From an uncultured Bacilli bacterium (lineage in GTDB: Bacteria > Bacillota_I > Bacilli_A > RF39 > UBA660), in assembly GCA_934162325.1 (NCBI GenBank), contig CAKPIH010000005.1, positions 1-41,176 of the forward strand: a stretch of DNA of 41,176 nt. The letters run 5' to 3'. The translations under genes and the position numbers were made by a program. Every line of letters starts with the position of its first letter. Positions within the stretch are counted from its first letter, which is position 1. Positions 7,367 to 14,933 of the stretch are shown piece by piece. A model generated the notes under the pieces. It worked only from the letters and a program-made list of their open reading frames with translations. It was not told the DNA's origin and did not search any database.

Positions 7367-8671
7367 TTATTTTTCATTTATTTTGATAGTTTGAATATAC
7401 AAGCTATCAGTTATTTTAGTTTCAGAAGTTATTTTGTTATTTTCATTTAAAATCCTTTTTACTAATAATAATCCATGACCTCTATTTTTACCTTTAGTAC
7501 TATATCGTTCATTACCAACTTTATCTTTTTCAATGGCATTATCATAAGTATTTGAAATTATAATTTGAATAATACCTTTGACTTCATATATTTCTATTCC
7601 TAATTTTTTATCTTTAGAAGTACTTGCTGCTTCAATAGCATTATCTAAGTATACTCCTATTATTCTAGTTAAGTCTTTAAAATCTTTAGTTTTCATATCT
7701 CCTAAATAACTATTTTCAACTAGTTTAGAAATATTTAATGAAACTTTTATTCCTCTTTTTTCGGCTTCAATAAATTTATAATAGAAAAAGCCTTTCAAAC
7801 CATTAGATGGTAAATATTTGAATTTAGAGAATTTTGCACTATTAACACTTTTCTTATCTCCAATAATGCTATCAACATAACTACATAGTTCCTTATCATT
7901 TTCTTCAGATAATTTACTTCTTATAGTTAATAGTTCATTTTTTGATTCGTGATTAATAGTTCTTTGTTCTTCAATATCACTTTCATAGTTTTTCATTATT
8001 GTTAATAAATCATCATATTTCTTAAACATATTTTCATTATCCATCTTTTGTCTTAATAATGTTACTAAAATAACTATTAATGTTATTATTACTAATAAAT
8101 AGGTATAGATATCATTATCATGTCTAAAATCACTAATTAAATTATAAAAGAATATGGCAATAGTAATTAAAGTTAAGGCAGAAACAGTCACTATTTTAAC
8201 ATTATTAGATAATTTATAGTTAACTACTGTTTTTAATGGATTCCTTAATAAATATATTAATATTATCATTAACATACTTACTATAAAGTTCCCTAGTATA
8301 CTTCCTGCAAAATCTAAATAATAATATTCTTTACTAATTCCTAATATTTTAGTGGCAAAACCAAGGGTTAATAAATCTGGTACTATTGTTATCACTGCGT
8401 AAATTATTGATGAAAATATTGATTTATATACTTTTTTATCAAACACTATGTAAAAATATATAGCATATATTGTGCATAGTATTACTGTTTTATAGGTTCC
8501 TTTTAAATACAAATATGCTATTGTATGTAATATAGCAAAGAGTATTAATATTAGTATGTTTTTTAATTTTATGTTCTTCTTTGATTTATCTTTTGATGTT
8601 ACTAATCCAAAGACATGGACTGATATCATCATAAAGATACTACTCAAAAATATCTTCAAAACTTCCAACAC
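7367..8671 (-). CDS. agrC: AgrC-like GHKL sensor histidine kinase
   Basis: 434 residues. Residues 1-205 hold about six to seven membrane segments that would bind the peptide signal. A coiled region leads to the phosphoacceptor His in INHESKNELLTIRSKL, typical of the HPK10 class rather than HisKA. The GHKL ATPase follows, with the N box YLDNAIEAA and a C-terminal G box NRGHGLLLV. The reading frame overlaps the end of agrA by 32 bp, so translation is probably coupled. The GTG at 8671 has AAAGGGG ten nt upstream; internal TTG or ATG starts are possible. It is the receptor partner of the convergent agrBD genes. Confidence 0.9.
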   Translation of the reverse strand: MLEVLKIFLSSIFMMISVHVFGLVTSKDKSKKNIKLKNILILILFAILHTIAYLYLKGTYKTVILCTIYAIYFYIVFDKKVYKSIFSSIIYAVITIVPDLLTLGFATKILGISKEYYYLDFAGSILGNFIVSMLMIILIYLLRNPLKTVVNYKLSNNVKIVTVSALTLITIAIFFYNLISDFRHDNDIYTYLLVIITLIVILVTLLRQKMDNENMFKKYDDLLTIMKNYESDIEEQRTINHESKNELLTIRSKLSEENDKELCSYVDSIIGDKKSVNSAKFSKFKYLPSNGLKGFFYYKFIEAEKRGIKVSLNISKLVENSYLGDMKTKDFKDLTRIIGVYLDNAIEAASTSKDKKLGIEIYEVKGIIQIIISNTYDNAIEKDKVGNERYSTKGKNRGHGLLLVKRILNENNKITSETKITDSLYIQTIKINEK

Positions 8672-9380
8672 GTTGTCTCAACCCCTTTCTACATCCAGCA
8701 CTCAACAAGGTAGTTGATGCACCATTTTTGAAGTGGATTGTGAATTTTGCATATTCGACTTTACTTATATTTTCTAAATTAACTAAACATGCTTTATGTG
8801 AACGATAAAATAATGGTGATAATTCTTTTTCCATACTTGTTATTGTTTTGATTGTATGTTTTGGTTTATCATTCATAAAGTGAATAATACATTTTGATCC
8901 AGATGGATCTTTTTCTATGTAAGTTATATTCTTACATAAAACTTTGTATGTTGTATATTTGTAATTGAATGTTAGTACTCTGTTCCTTAAAAGTCTATCT
9001 ATTATATACCTTATGGTGTCCTCTACTCTTTGGGGATATATTGCGCTTTTTTCAACATAATCAATAGCTTCTAATCTTGAAAAGAATATATCATTTTTAC
9101 ATTCTGGATGGGCTGTTATAAATACTATATAACTTTTATCATCTTGTTCTCTTATTCTTGAGGCTATTTCTAAACCTCCTACTACTGGTAATTCAACATC
9201 TAGTAAATAAATTTTTGTATCAAATGGTTCATTTATTATTTTTTCTAATTTTTCATTATATCTTTGAAATTTTTCTACCTTATATTCAATGTCGGCATAT
9301 TTCATCATTGATTTGGTAATTGTTTGTACTGCAATATTTAATTCTTCTGCGTCATCTTCGCATACTATAAACTTTAGCAT
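8640..9380 (-). CDS. agrA: AgrA-like LytTR response regulator
   Basis: 246 residues. Receiver domain at 1-125 with an acidic pocket at IVCEDD and phosphoacceptor Asp in IYLLDVELP; LytTR DNA-binding domain at about 145-240 with the FYRSHKACLVN motif. It would be phosphorylated by AgrC and bind direct repeats at target promoters. I start at 9380, because GGGAGGAAGA lies 7 nt upstream of this ATG and the protein then begins MLKFIVCEDD like other receivers; the open frame continues upstream to 9425 but would overlap the preceding gene. It follows the LTA-synthase-like gene after 22 bp. Confidence 0.92.
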   Translation of the reverse strand: MLKFIVCEDDAEELNIAVQTITKSMMKYADIEYKVEKFQRYNEKLEKIINEPFDTKIYLLDVELPVVGGLEIASRIREQDDKSYIVFITAHPECKNDIFFSRLEAIDYVEKSAIYPQRVEDTIRYIIDRLLRNRVLTFNYKYTTYKVLCKNITYIEKDPSGSKCIIHFMNDKPKHTIKTITSMEKELSPLFYRSHKACLVNLENISKVEYAKFTIHFKNGASTTLLSAGCRKGLRQRVGSFEDIFE

Positions 9381-9402
9381 TTTTAATCTTCCTCCCATAC
9401 TG

Positions 9403-11403
9403 CTAGTTACTTTTATTAATACCACTTTTTAATTCTTTTATTAGATTGTAAGAAATAATATCATTAGATACTTCTATTATTTCTGTAGCATAATCTGCTC
9501 TTTCTTTTATGTATTCTTCACCCACTCCTTCTTTAATTATATCATATATTTCTGCTTTTGGTGCATTATAATATACTTTTGATGTTAAAAATGAGCCATC
9601 AACAAAAACTACAGTGTTATCTTTATCCTTTAAACTAAATATATCATGACCTATTTGGTAATCACTATGTATTCCTAGCATATTACCAATAGTAGGTAAT
9701 ACATCTATCATTCCAGTCGGGGTATCTACTTCAATATTATATTTTTTTTCTTTAGTCCAAATTATTAATGGTACCTTTCGATCGAGCTCATAATCGTATT
9801 TGTTATATGGTTTATATTTATCATTTTCTTCAGTTCTTATTTTGTTTTCAATAGCATCATAATTATATAATAAATTAAAGTCATTATAACTTAGTCTTGC
9901 ATCATGATCTCCATATATTATCAAAACGGTATTATCTAATAGATTCTTTTTATTTAACTCTTTAATGAATTCTCCAATAGCAGAATCTACATAATGAACA
10001 GACCTTAAGTAGTTATTCATTGTTGTTCCTTCAAGATAATCTCTTGTTATAGTGCTATAACCGGTATCAACTGATATTGTAGTATCAAATTCTTCCATTA
10101 AATCAACATCATCAAAAGGTGTATGATTAGAAAGCATTATTAACAGACCATAAAATGGACTATCATTTGTTTCTTTTATTTTTTCTATTTTTTCTACTGA
10201 TTGTCTAAAAAATGATTTATCTGATAAACCTAAACCTATCGTTTCGTCAATCACATATGATTCTTTACTATAAAAATCATCATATCCTAATGCTTTGTAC
10301 ATATTGTTTCTATTCCAAAAGTCACCAGTATTTGCATGCATACTAAATGTATAATAACCTTTATCTTTTAATAAGTTTGGTATGGCAACATATTCTCTAT
10401 CAAAATAGTTTACAAAGGCTGTGCCTTTTGTTGATGGCATTAAGGATGTATTAAAAGTAAACTCACTATCACTACTTGTTCCTACTCCTACTTCAGCATA
10501 AAAATTGTTAAAATATATTCCTTCTTTTGCAAGTTTATTTAAATTAGGAGTTACTTCTTTTCCATTAAACTTTAAATTCATAGGAAAAGTTTGCATACTC
10601 TCAGCATGAATTACAATAACATTTTTTCCTTTAAATATATCTGTATATTCATTAGTTGTTTTTTTATAAGGATGTTCTTTATAATAGTCTGTAACTTTTT
10701 TTAAAGATTTATCGTGTCCAAAAATACTATTTATTTTGGGTGTTAGGCTTTGAAAAAAGTCATCTAGTTGATATATATATATTCCATAATTCATTACCAC
10801 TGATTCTCTATTCCATAATTTATATAATCTATTCCAAGAACTTAGTGGCATTGTTAGGGCACCACTTATAAATAAAATTAAAATTGTTACTAGAACATTT
10901 TTATTTAGTTTCTTTTTCTTAACTGAAATTTCTTTTGCTAATTTGTTTTTCTTTTTTAGATAATAATACGATAAATATAATATTATTGGTGCCGCAATAT
11001 ATATTAAATCTGGAACTCTTAAAACGTTTTTAAATATGGCATCTTTTACATCACCGGCAAAAGAAATATTAGCAATTATTGAAAATGAGGCATATGAACT
11101 ATAGTAATGGTAATATATGCTATTTACAATACATATTATGGTAAATAATATTGTCATAGCCATATAATAATATATTCTTTTTTTGATTTTTATTTTTTGG
11201 GCTAATAGGGTAATTATTAGTAAAAAGGATAAGTCAATAATAAATGGTGAATATCTTAATCCATTATTAACTGTGTTTATACGAAGTAATAGTGCATTTA
11301 TTAAATTAAGTAAAATAAATATTACTTCTAGTAAATTATTCTTGTAAATTACTGCTAATGACTTTTTAATTTTGTTTTGTATTTTTTCTTTTTTCATTTC
11401 CAT
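9403..11403 (-). CDS. LTA synthase-family phosphoglycerol transferase
   Basis: Polytopic membrane enzyme with an extracellular sulfatase-fold domain; family members polymerise glycerol phosphate from phosphatidylglycerol onto glycolipid (lipoteichoic acid). About 666 residues: five N-terminal membrane helices (to about 195), then the catalytic domain with IHAESMQ (metal Glu), GTSSDSEF (nucleophile site), WNRNN and YGDHDARL (metal Asp/His). Where LtaS has the nucleophile Thr in GKTSDAEF, the SD-anchored alignment puts Ser here, with Thr one residue earlier. Start choice is between GTG 11406, ATG 11403 and ATG 11397; none has a good ribosome site. It heads the agrA-agrC operon, which ties envelope polymer synthesis to quorum sensing. 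Confidence 0.85.
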   Translation of the reverse strand: MEMKKEKIQNKIKKSLAVIYKNNLLEVIFILLNLINALLLRINTVNNGLRYSPFIIDLSFLLIITLLAQKIKIKKRIYYYMAMTILFTIICIVNSIYYHYYSSYASFSIIANISFAGDVKDAIFKNVLRVPDLIYIAAPIILYLSYYYLKKKNKLAKEISVKKKKLNKNVLVTILILFISGALTMPLSSWNRLYKLWNRESVVMNYGIYIYQLDDFFQSLTPKINSIFGHDKSLKKVTDYYKEHPYKKTTNEYTDIFKGKNVIVIHAESMQTFPMNLKFNGKEVTPNLNKLAKEGIYFNNFYAEVGVGTSSDSEFTFNTSLMPSTKGTAFVNYFDREYVAIPNLLKDKGYYTFSMHANTGDFWNRNNMYKALGYDDFYSKESYVIDETIGLGLSDKSFFRQSVEKIEKIKETNDSPFYGLLIMLSNHTPFDDVDLMEEFDTTISVDTGYSTITRDYLEGTTMNNYLRSVHYVDSAIGEFIKELNKKNLLDNTVLIIYGDHDARLSYNDFNLLYNYDAIENKIRTEENDKYKPYNKYDYELDRKVPLIIWTKEKKYNIEVDTPTGMIDVLPTIGNMLGIHSDYQIGHDIFSLKDKDNTVVFVDGSFLTSKVYYNAPKAEIYDIIKEGVGEEYIKERADYATEIIEVSNDIISYNLIKELKSGINKSN

Positions 11404-11460
11404 CACTAGATTAATTGTATCAGATTTCTAATAAAAAATCTATGATATGTTTTACAAAAT

Positions 11461-11485
11461 AAAAAAAATGTGAATTAATCACATT
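11461..11485 (-). terminator. Intrinsic terminator of rpmE
   Basis: Arms AATGTG (11467-11472) and CACATT (11480-11485) overlap the rpmE stop codon; the minus strand continues into a run of eight Ts. Confidence 0.7.
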
Positions 11486-11693
11486 ATTTTTGAGTATCAA
11501 AACCAAATTTTTTATTAAATTTCTCAACTTGTCCTTTTTTAGAACCTAATGTTTGTTTTCCAGTATAAAAAGGATGACATTTTGAGCATACTTCAACTTG
11601 AATATTTTCTTCAGTTGATTTTGTTTTAAATGTATTTCCGCAAGCACATGTTACAGTTGCTTCTACATAATTTGGATGAATGTTTTTTTTCAT
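11484..11693 (-). CDS. rpmE: 50S ribosomal protein L31 (zinc-binding type)
   Basis: 69 residues, beginning MKKNIHPNY. The four zinc cysteines are present in CACG and CSKCHPFYTG (Cys-x-Cys and Cys-x-x-Cys), marking the zinc-containing C+ paralogue. The start at 11693 has GGAAGGAGAG 6 nt upstream; the open frame extends to 11726 but that would bury the ribosome site. A strong promoter lies at 11748-11776 and a small palindrome sits in the leader at 11713-11726. Confidence 0.95.
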   Translation of the reverse strand: MKKNIHPNYVEATVTCACGNTFKTKSTEENIQVEVCSKCHPFYTGKQTLGSKKGQVEKFNKKFGFDTQK

Positions 11694-11712
11694 TTTTTTC
11701 TCTCCTTCCGCC

Positions 11713-11726
11713 ATGACAAATGTCAT
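11713..11726. promoter_or_regulatory. Leader palindrome upstream of rpmE
   Basis: ATGACA and TGTCAT flank two bases, directly before the rpmE ribosome site and about 15 nt after the predicted transcription start. A loop of two bases is too tight for a good RNA hairpin, so a protein-binding operator is the simpler reading. It does not match the usual Fur or Zur boxes. Confidence 0.35.
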
Positions 11727-11747
11727 AGTAATAAAATTACATGGTAT

Positions 11748-11776
11748 ATTATATCAGTTATTTTGTATTTTTTCAA
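11748..11776 (-). promoter_or_regulatory. Sigma-A-type promoter of rpmE
   Basis: TTGAAA and TATAAT separated by exactly 17 bp on the minus strand, located in the last codons of the upstream SGNH-like gene. Confidence 0.75.
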
Positions 11777-12434
11777 CTATTATTTGAGAAATTTTTTCAT
11801 ATCCTTCTAAATTTGGCACAAAAGTATCTTTTTTTGAGAAATAATTAGGATTGTTACTTAGAATCTTTGATAAATCTACATATATAAATTCTCTTTTTTG
11901 ACACTCTATTTCTAATTTGTAATTTGCATAATCAAAAATATCATCTTTTGTTCCTAAAACGTTATAATATCCTAGAATTATTACTTTTTGATGATGAAAC
12001 TTATTTATGTAGTTCATTATTTTTGTATAATCATTAATTAGTGAATCTATATAAGTATATATATTTTGATTATTGTTTAAAATTTTATTATATATTTCAC
12101 TCATCCCTAATGATACTGTAATTATATCAGATTCTTTTATAAGTCTATTAAGTGAATAATTATCTTTTTTTTCGTTATATGATAATATTCTTATTATGTC
12201 TAATATACGATAGTCATTTGAAGTAAATGTATTGTTGTATTCTTTTAGCATTCCTTTATCTTTTAAATAATCTCTTATATAGTTGCTATAACCATTATTT
12301 GATACTCCATATTCATTTGTTCCTTTTGATAAAATGTCTCCTAGTGTCAGATATGACACTTTTTTATCTATTGTTAAATTATATATAAAGTAGCATGCTA
12401 TGAATATAATTAATACCAATATGATTTTTTTCAT
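11754..12434 (-). CDS. SGNH/GDSL-hydrolase-like protein lacking catalytic residues
   Basis: 226 residues with an N-terminal membrane anchor or signal (5-20), so extracytoplasmic. The block order of an SGNH hydrolase is recognisable: LGDILSKG for GDSL, SLGMSEI for the GxND block, and DTFVPNLEGY for the final DxxHPN-GY block. In each the catalytic residue is changed: Ser to Ile34, Asn to Ser, His to Val. It is probably a non-enzymatic binder derived from a YpmR-like lipase/esterase. It lies 21 bp downstream of murA on the same strand and was probably cotranscribed with it; the rpmE promoter starts in its last codons. Confidence 0.7.
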   Translation of the reverse strand: MKKIILVLIIFIACYFIYNLTIDKKVSYLTLGDILSKGTNEYGVSNNGYSNYIRDYLKDKGMLKEYNNTFTSNDYRILDIIRILSYNEKKDNYSLNRLIKESDIITVSLGMSEIYNKILNNNQNIYTYIDSLINDYTKIMNYINKFHHQKVIILGYYNVLGTKDDIFDYANYKLEIECQKREFIYVDLSKILSNNPNYFSKKDTFVPNLEGYEKISQIIVEKIQNN

Positions 12435-12455
12435 AATTCACCTAATTAATTATAT

Positions 12456-13706
12456 TTATATTAGTTCTATTTTAGCACCTACTTTAGATAACTTTTCACA
12501 TATGTTATCGTATCCTCTTAAAATATATTTTATATTATCTATTTGAGTTATTCCATCCGCTATTAAACCACATATTAGCATAGAGGCACCACCTCTTAAA
12601 TCTGTTGCTGTTACATTTTTGCCATGTAGTGGTGTTATTCCTTTTACTTTTGCTATTTTGTTGTTCTTTACTATGATGTTTGCACCCATGCGATTTGTAT
12701 CATATATGTTTTGAAATCTGTTTTCATATATTGTTTCTTCAACAGTACTTGTACCACGACATTTGGTTAGAAATGGTATTAATGGTTGCTGTAAATCTGT
12801 TGGAAAGCCCGGATATGGTTGTGTCTTTATATTTACTGATTTATACTTATCTTTGGCATTTATTATTATTTCATCTTCTTTTATTTCCATATCTGCGCCA
12901 GCTTCTATTAATTTTGAAGTTAATGATTCTACATGAGTTGGAATAATTCTTTTAATTTTTAAATTTTCTCCTAATAGTGCACCTATAATAATGTAAGTGC
13001 CTGCTTCTATACGATCGGGAATTACTTCGTGAAAGGCTTTATGAAGATGTTCCACTCCTTTAATCGTAATGGTTTCTGTACCTGCACCTCTTATTTTAGC
13101 ACCCATATTATTTAAAAAGGTAGCTACATTTACTATCTCGGGTTCTTTAGCAGCATTCTCTATTGTTGTAACTCCCTTTGCTTTAGTAGCCACTAGTAAG
13201 GCATTAATTGTGGCACCTACACTAGGCATATCAAGATATATTTTGTTTCCTTTTAATTCTTCTGCTGTTATTGTATATCTATTTTCTTCCTCTATTATTG
13301 TTGCACCTAATGCACGATAGGCTTTTAATGTTTGATCTATAGGCCTTTCGCCTATTGAGCAGCCACCTGGAAAATACATTTCTACATGTTTGTATTTTCC
13401 TAATAGTGATGACATAAAATAATATGATGCTCTTAATTTTCGGGACATTTCTTCAGGAATTTCTTTATTAACTATCTTACTTGAATCTATTACTACACTA
13501 TCTTTTGTTCTTTTGATATCTGCATTCAAATATGTTAATATTTCTTCTAAAGAATCTACATCGGATATATTTGGTACATTACTTATTTCTACTATTTCAT
13601 CGCATAGTATTGCGGCGGGAATTAATGCTACAACACTATTTTTTGAGCCTGAAATGTCTATTGTTCCCGACAATTTATGTCCACCTTCTATTTTGATTTT
13701 TGACAT
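12456..13706 (-). CDS. murA: UDP-N-acetylglucosamine 1-carboxyvinyltransferase MurA
   Basis: Cytosolic enzyme for the first committed step of peptidoglycan synthesis, transferring enolpyruvate from PEP to UDP-GlcNAc; the target of fosfomycin. 416 residues, full length. Lys22 in ISGSKNS and catalytic Cys116 in FPGGCSIGERPID are present, so a fosfomycin-sensitive type active site. The C-terminal half has the usual LRGGASMLI motif. Ribosome site GGAGGAG, with a consensus promoter at 13730-13758. Followed by the SGNH-like gene and rpmE, similar to the murAB-rho-rpmE order in B. subtilis but with rho absent. Confidence 0.97.
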   Translation of the reverse strand: MSKIKIEGGHKLSGTIDISGSKNSVVALIPAAILCDEIVEISNVPNISDVDSLEEILTYLNADIKRTKDSVVIDSSKIVNKEIPEEMSRKLRASYYFMSSLLGKYKHVEMYFPGGCSIGERPIDQTLKAYRALGATIIEEENRYTITAEELKGNKIYLDMPSVGATINALLVATKAKGVTTIENAAKEPEIVNVATFLNNMGAKIRGAGTETITIKGVEHLHKAFHEVIPDRIEAGTYIIIGALLGENLKIKRIIPTHVESLTSKLIEAGADMEIKEDEIIINAKDKYKSVNIKTQPYPGFPTDLQQPLIPFLTKCRGTSTVEETIYENRFQNIYDTNRMGANIIVKNNKIAKVKGITPLHGKNVTATDLRGGASMLICGLIADGITQIDNIKYILRGYDNICEKLSKVGAKIELI

Positions 13707-13729
13707 TTTACTCCTCCACTCTTTACTTT

Positions 13730-13758
13730 ATTGTATTCTTTAATGGAGTTTTAGTCAA
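13730..13758 (-). promoter_or_regulatory. Sigma-A-type promoter of murA
   Basis: TTGACT and TACAAT with a 17-bp spacer on the minus strand; the leader is about 20 nt and ends in GGAGGAG. Confidence 0.75.
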
Positions 13759-13791
13759 TGATAATAATTATTTTTACATTTTATTTACACA

Positions 13792-14334
13792 TTATTTTAG
13801 TATATATAAAAATCCTAATACGAAAAGTACCATTCCTCCTAATATGGTCGATATTTTTCCATACTTTCTATTTAACGTGTCTCCTAAATTTAATCCTAAA
13901 TATGTAAATAGCATGCTTGTAACGCAAAATACAGTTGATGAAAAAATGCAATTTTTGGTTATTAATGATAATCCTATTCCTGTTGTTAAACTATCTATAC
14001 TTACAGATAATCCAAATATTAAATAGCTGGGAAATGTTAAAAGAAATTTATTGTTAGTTTCTTTAAAACTAGATATTATCATTTCTACTGCTATTAGGGA
14101 TAATATTATGCCCACTAAAATGTTAGTATTTATTAGAATTTTGCTTGTTATTAAATTTCCTATTATTACACCAGTTAATGGCATTATGAAATGATATACT
14201 CCTACTATCAATGACAATAATAGTTTGTCTTTTTTTGTTATTCCTTGCGTTCCATATATTAGTGCTAATGAAAAAGCATCCATAGATAGACTTACTGCAA
14301 TTAAAAATATTGTTATTATTTTCAATCTTATCAC
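13792..14334 (-). CDS. mntP: MntP-family manganese efflux pump (YwlD-like)
   Basis: 180 residues, six predicted membrane helices in two related halves. Each half starts with an Asp-containing signature: LSMDAFSLALIYG (about 17-29) and SIDSLTTGIGLS (about 110-121), matching the MDAF and SIDA motifs of MntP. The likely role is Mn(II) export. It lies 24 bp downstream of spoIIR, and in B. subtilis ywlD (mntP) is also a close neighbour of spoIIR, which supports MntP over the related sporulation protein YtaF. Confidence 0.8.
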   Translation of the reverse strand: MIRLKIITIFLIAVSLSMDAFSLALIYGTQGITKKDKLLLSLIVGVYHFIMPLTGVIIGNLITSKILINTNILVGIILSLIAVEMIISSFKETNNKFLLTFPSYLIFGLSVSIDSLTTGIGLSLITKNCIFSSTVFCVTSMLFTYLGLNLGDTLNRKYGKISTILGGMVLFVLGFLYILK

Positions 14335-14358
14335 CTATCTAAATATATGTATTGATTT

Positions 14359-14880
14359 TTAAAATATTTTGTTTATTTGTTTTACTAACCATGATTTATA
14401 TTCTATGTCTGTTTTATTTTGTAAATCTACTAAGCATAAATTAGGAAACAAAAAACACCACCAATTATTTCCTTCTCCATTACCAATAGTTATTACGATG
14501 GATTCGTAATATCCTTCTTTATATTTTATATTGCGATACTCTTTAGCAGGAAAATAATTATATCCAAAGTTTATTTTATAACTCATATCATAATTATTTT
14601 CTTTAAATATGTTTCCTATGTCATTATCTAGATTTTCTATATTTGAATTTATTAAAGTTCGAGCTTCATTTAAGTCGCTTACTTCTTCTAGCAAAGTATA
14701 GGTGTTTTCTTCTAAATATTTTTTTACTTTATTTTTTATATTTTGATCTACTGAGGTATTACTATTTGGAATAACTCTTAATCTAATGGCACTATCTGGT
14801 ATTACTACTTCATTATTTTTAATTTCTAGATATATTAATGTTGATACAATTAAAGTTAATATGATTATAATTTTTTTCAT
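14359..14880 (-). CDS. spoIIR: Stage II sporulation protein R
   Basis: Secreted forespore signal that triggers SpoIIGA to process pro-sigma-E in the mother cell. 173 residues: a signal/anchor at 3-18, then AIRLRVIPNS, the Asp/Gln pair that follows, YFPAKEYRN, and the hallmark GEGNNWWCFLFPNLC. The ATG at 14880 is preferred over a GTG at 14892 because the site GGGTGA stands 8 nt upstream of it and itself includes that GTG. The upstream hairpin 14884-14920 carries this site in its 3' arm. No sigma-F promoter could be recognised. Presence of spoIIR is strong evidence for sporulation ancestry. Confidence 0.93.
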   Translation of the reverse strand: MKKIIIILTLIVSTLIYLEIKNNEVVIPDSAIRLRVIPNSNTSVDQNIKNKVKKYLEENTYTLLEEVSDLNEARTLINSNIENLDNDIGNIFKENNYDMSYKINFGYNYFPAKEYRNIKYKEGYYESIVITIGNGEGNNWWCFLFPNLCLVDLQNKTDIEYKSWLVKQINKIF

Positions 14881-14883
14881 AAA

Positions 14884-14920
14884 AAATATCACCCTTTCTT
14901 TTAAGTTATGAGTGATATTT
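14884..14920 (-). terminator. Terminator-like hairpin after noc that hides the spoIIR ribosome site
   Basis: On the minus strand arms AAATATCAC and GTGATATTT enclose 19 nt and are followed by Ts. The 3' arm overlaps the GGGTGA of spoIIR, so read-through from noc would be terminated or left untranslated. Confidence 0.5.
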
Positions 14921-14933
14921 GTTTTTTTTATTC

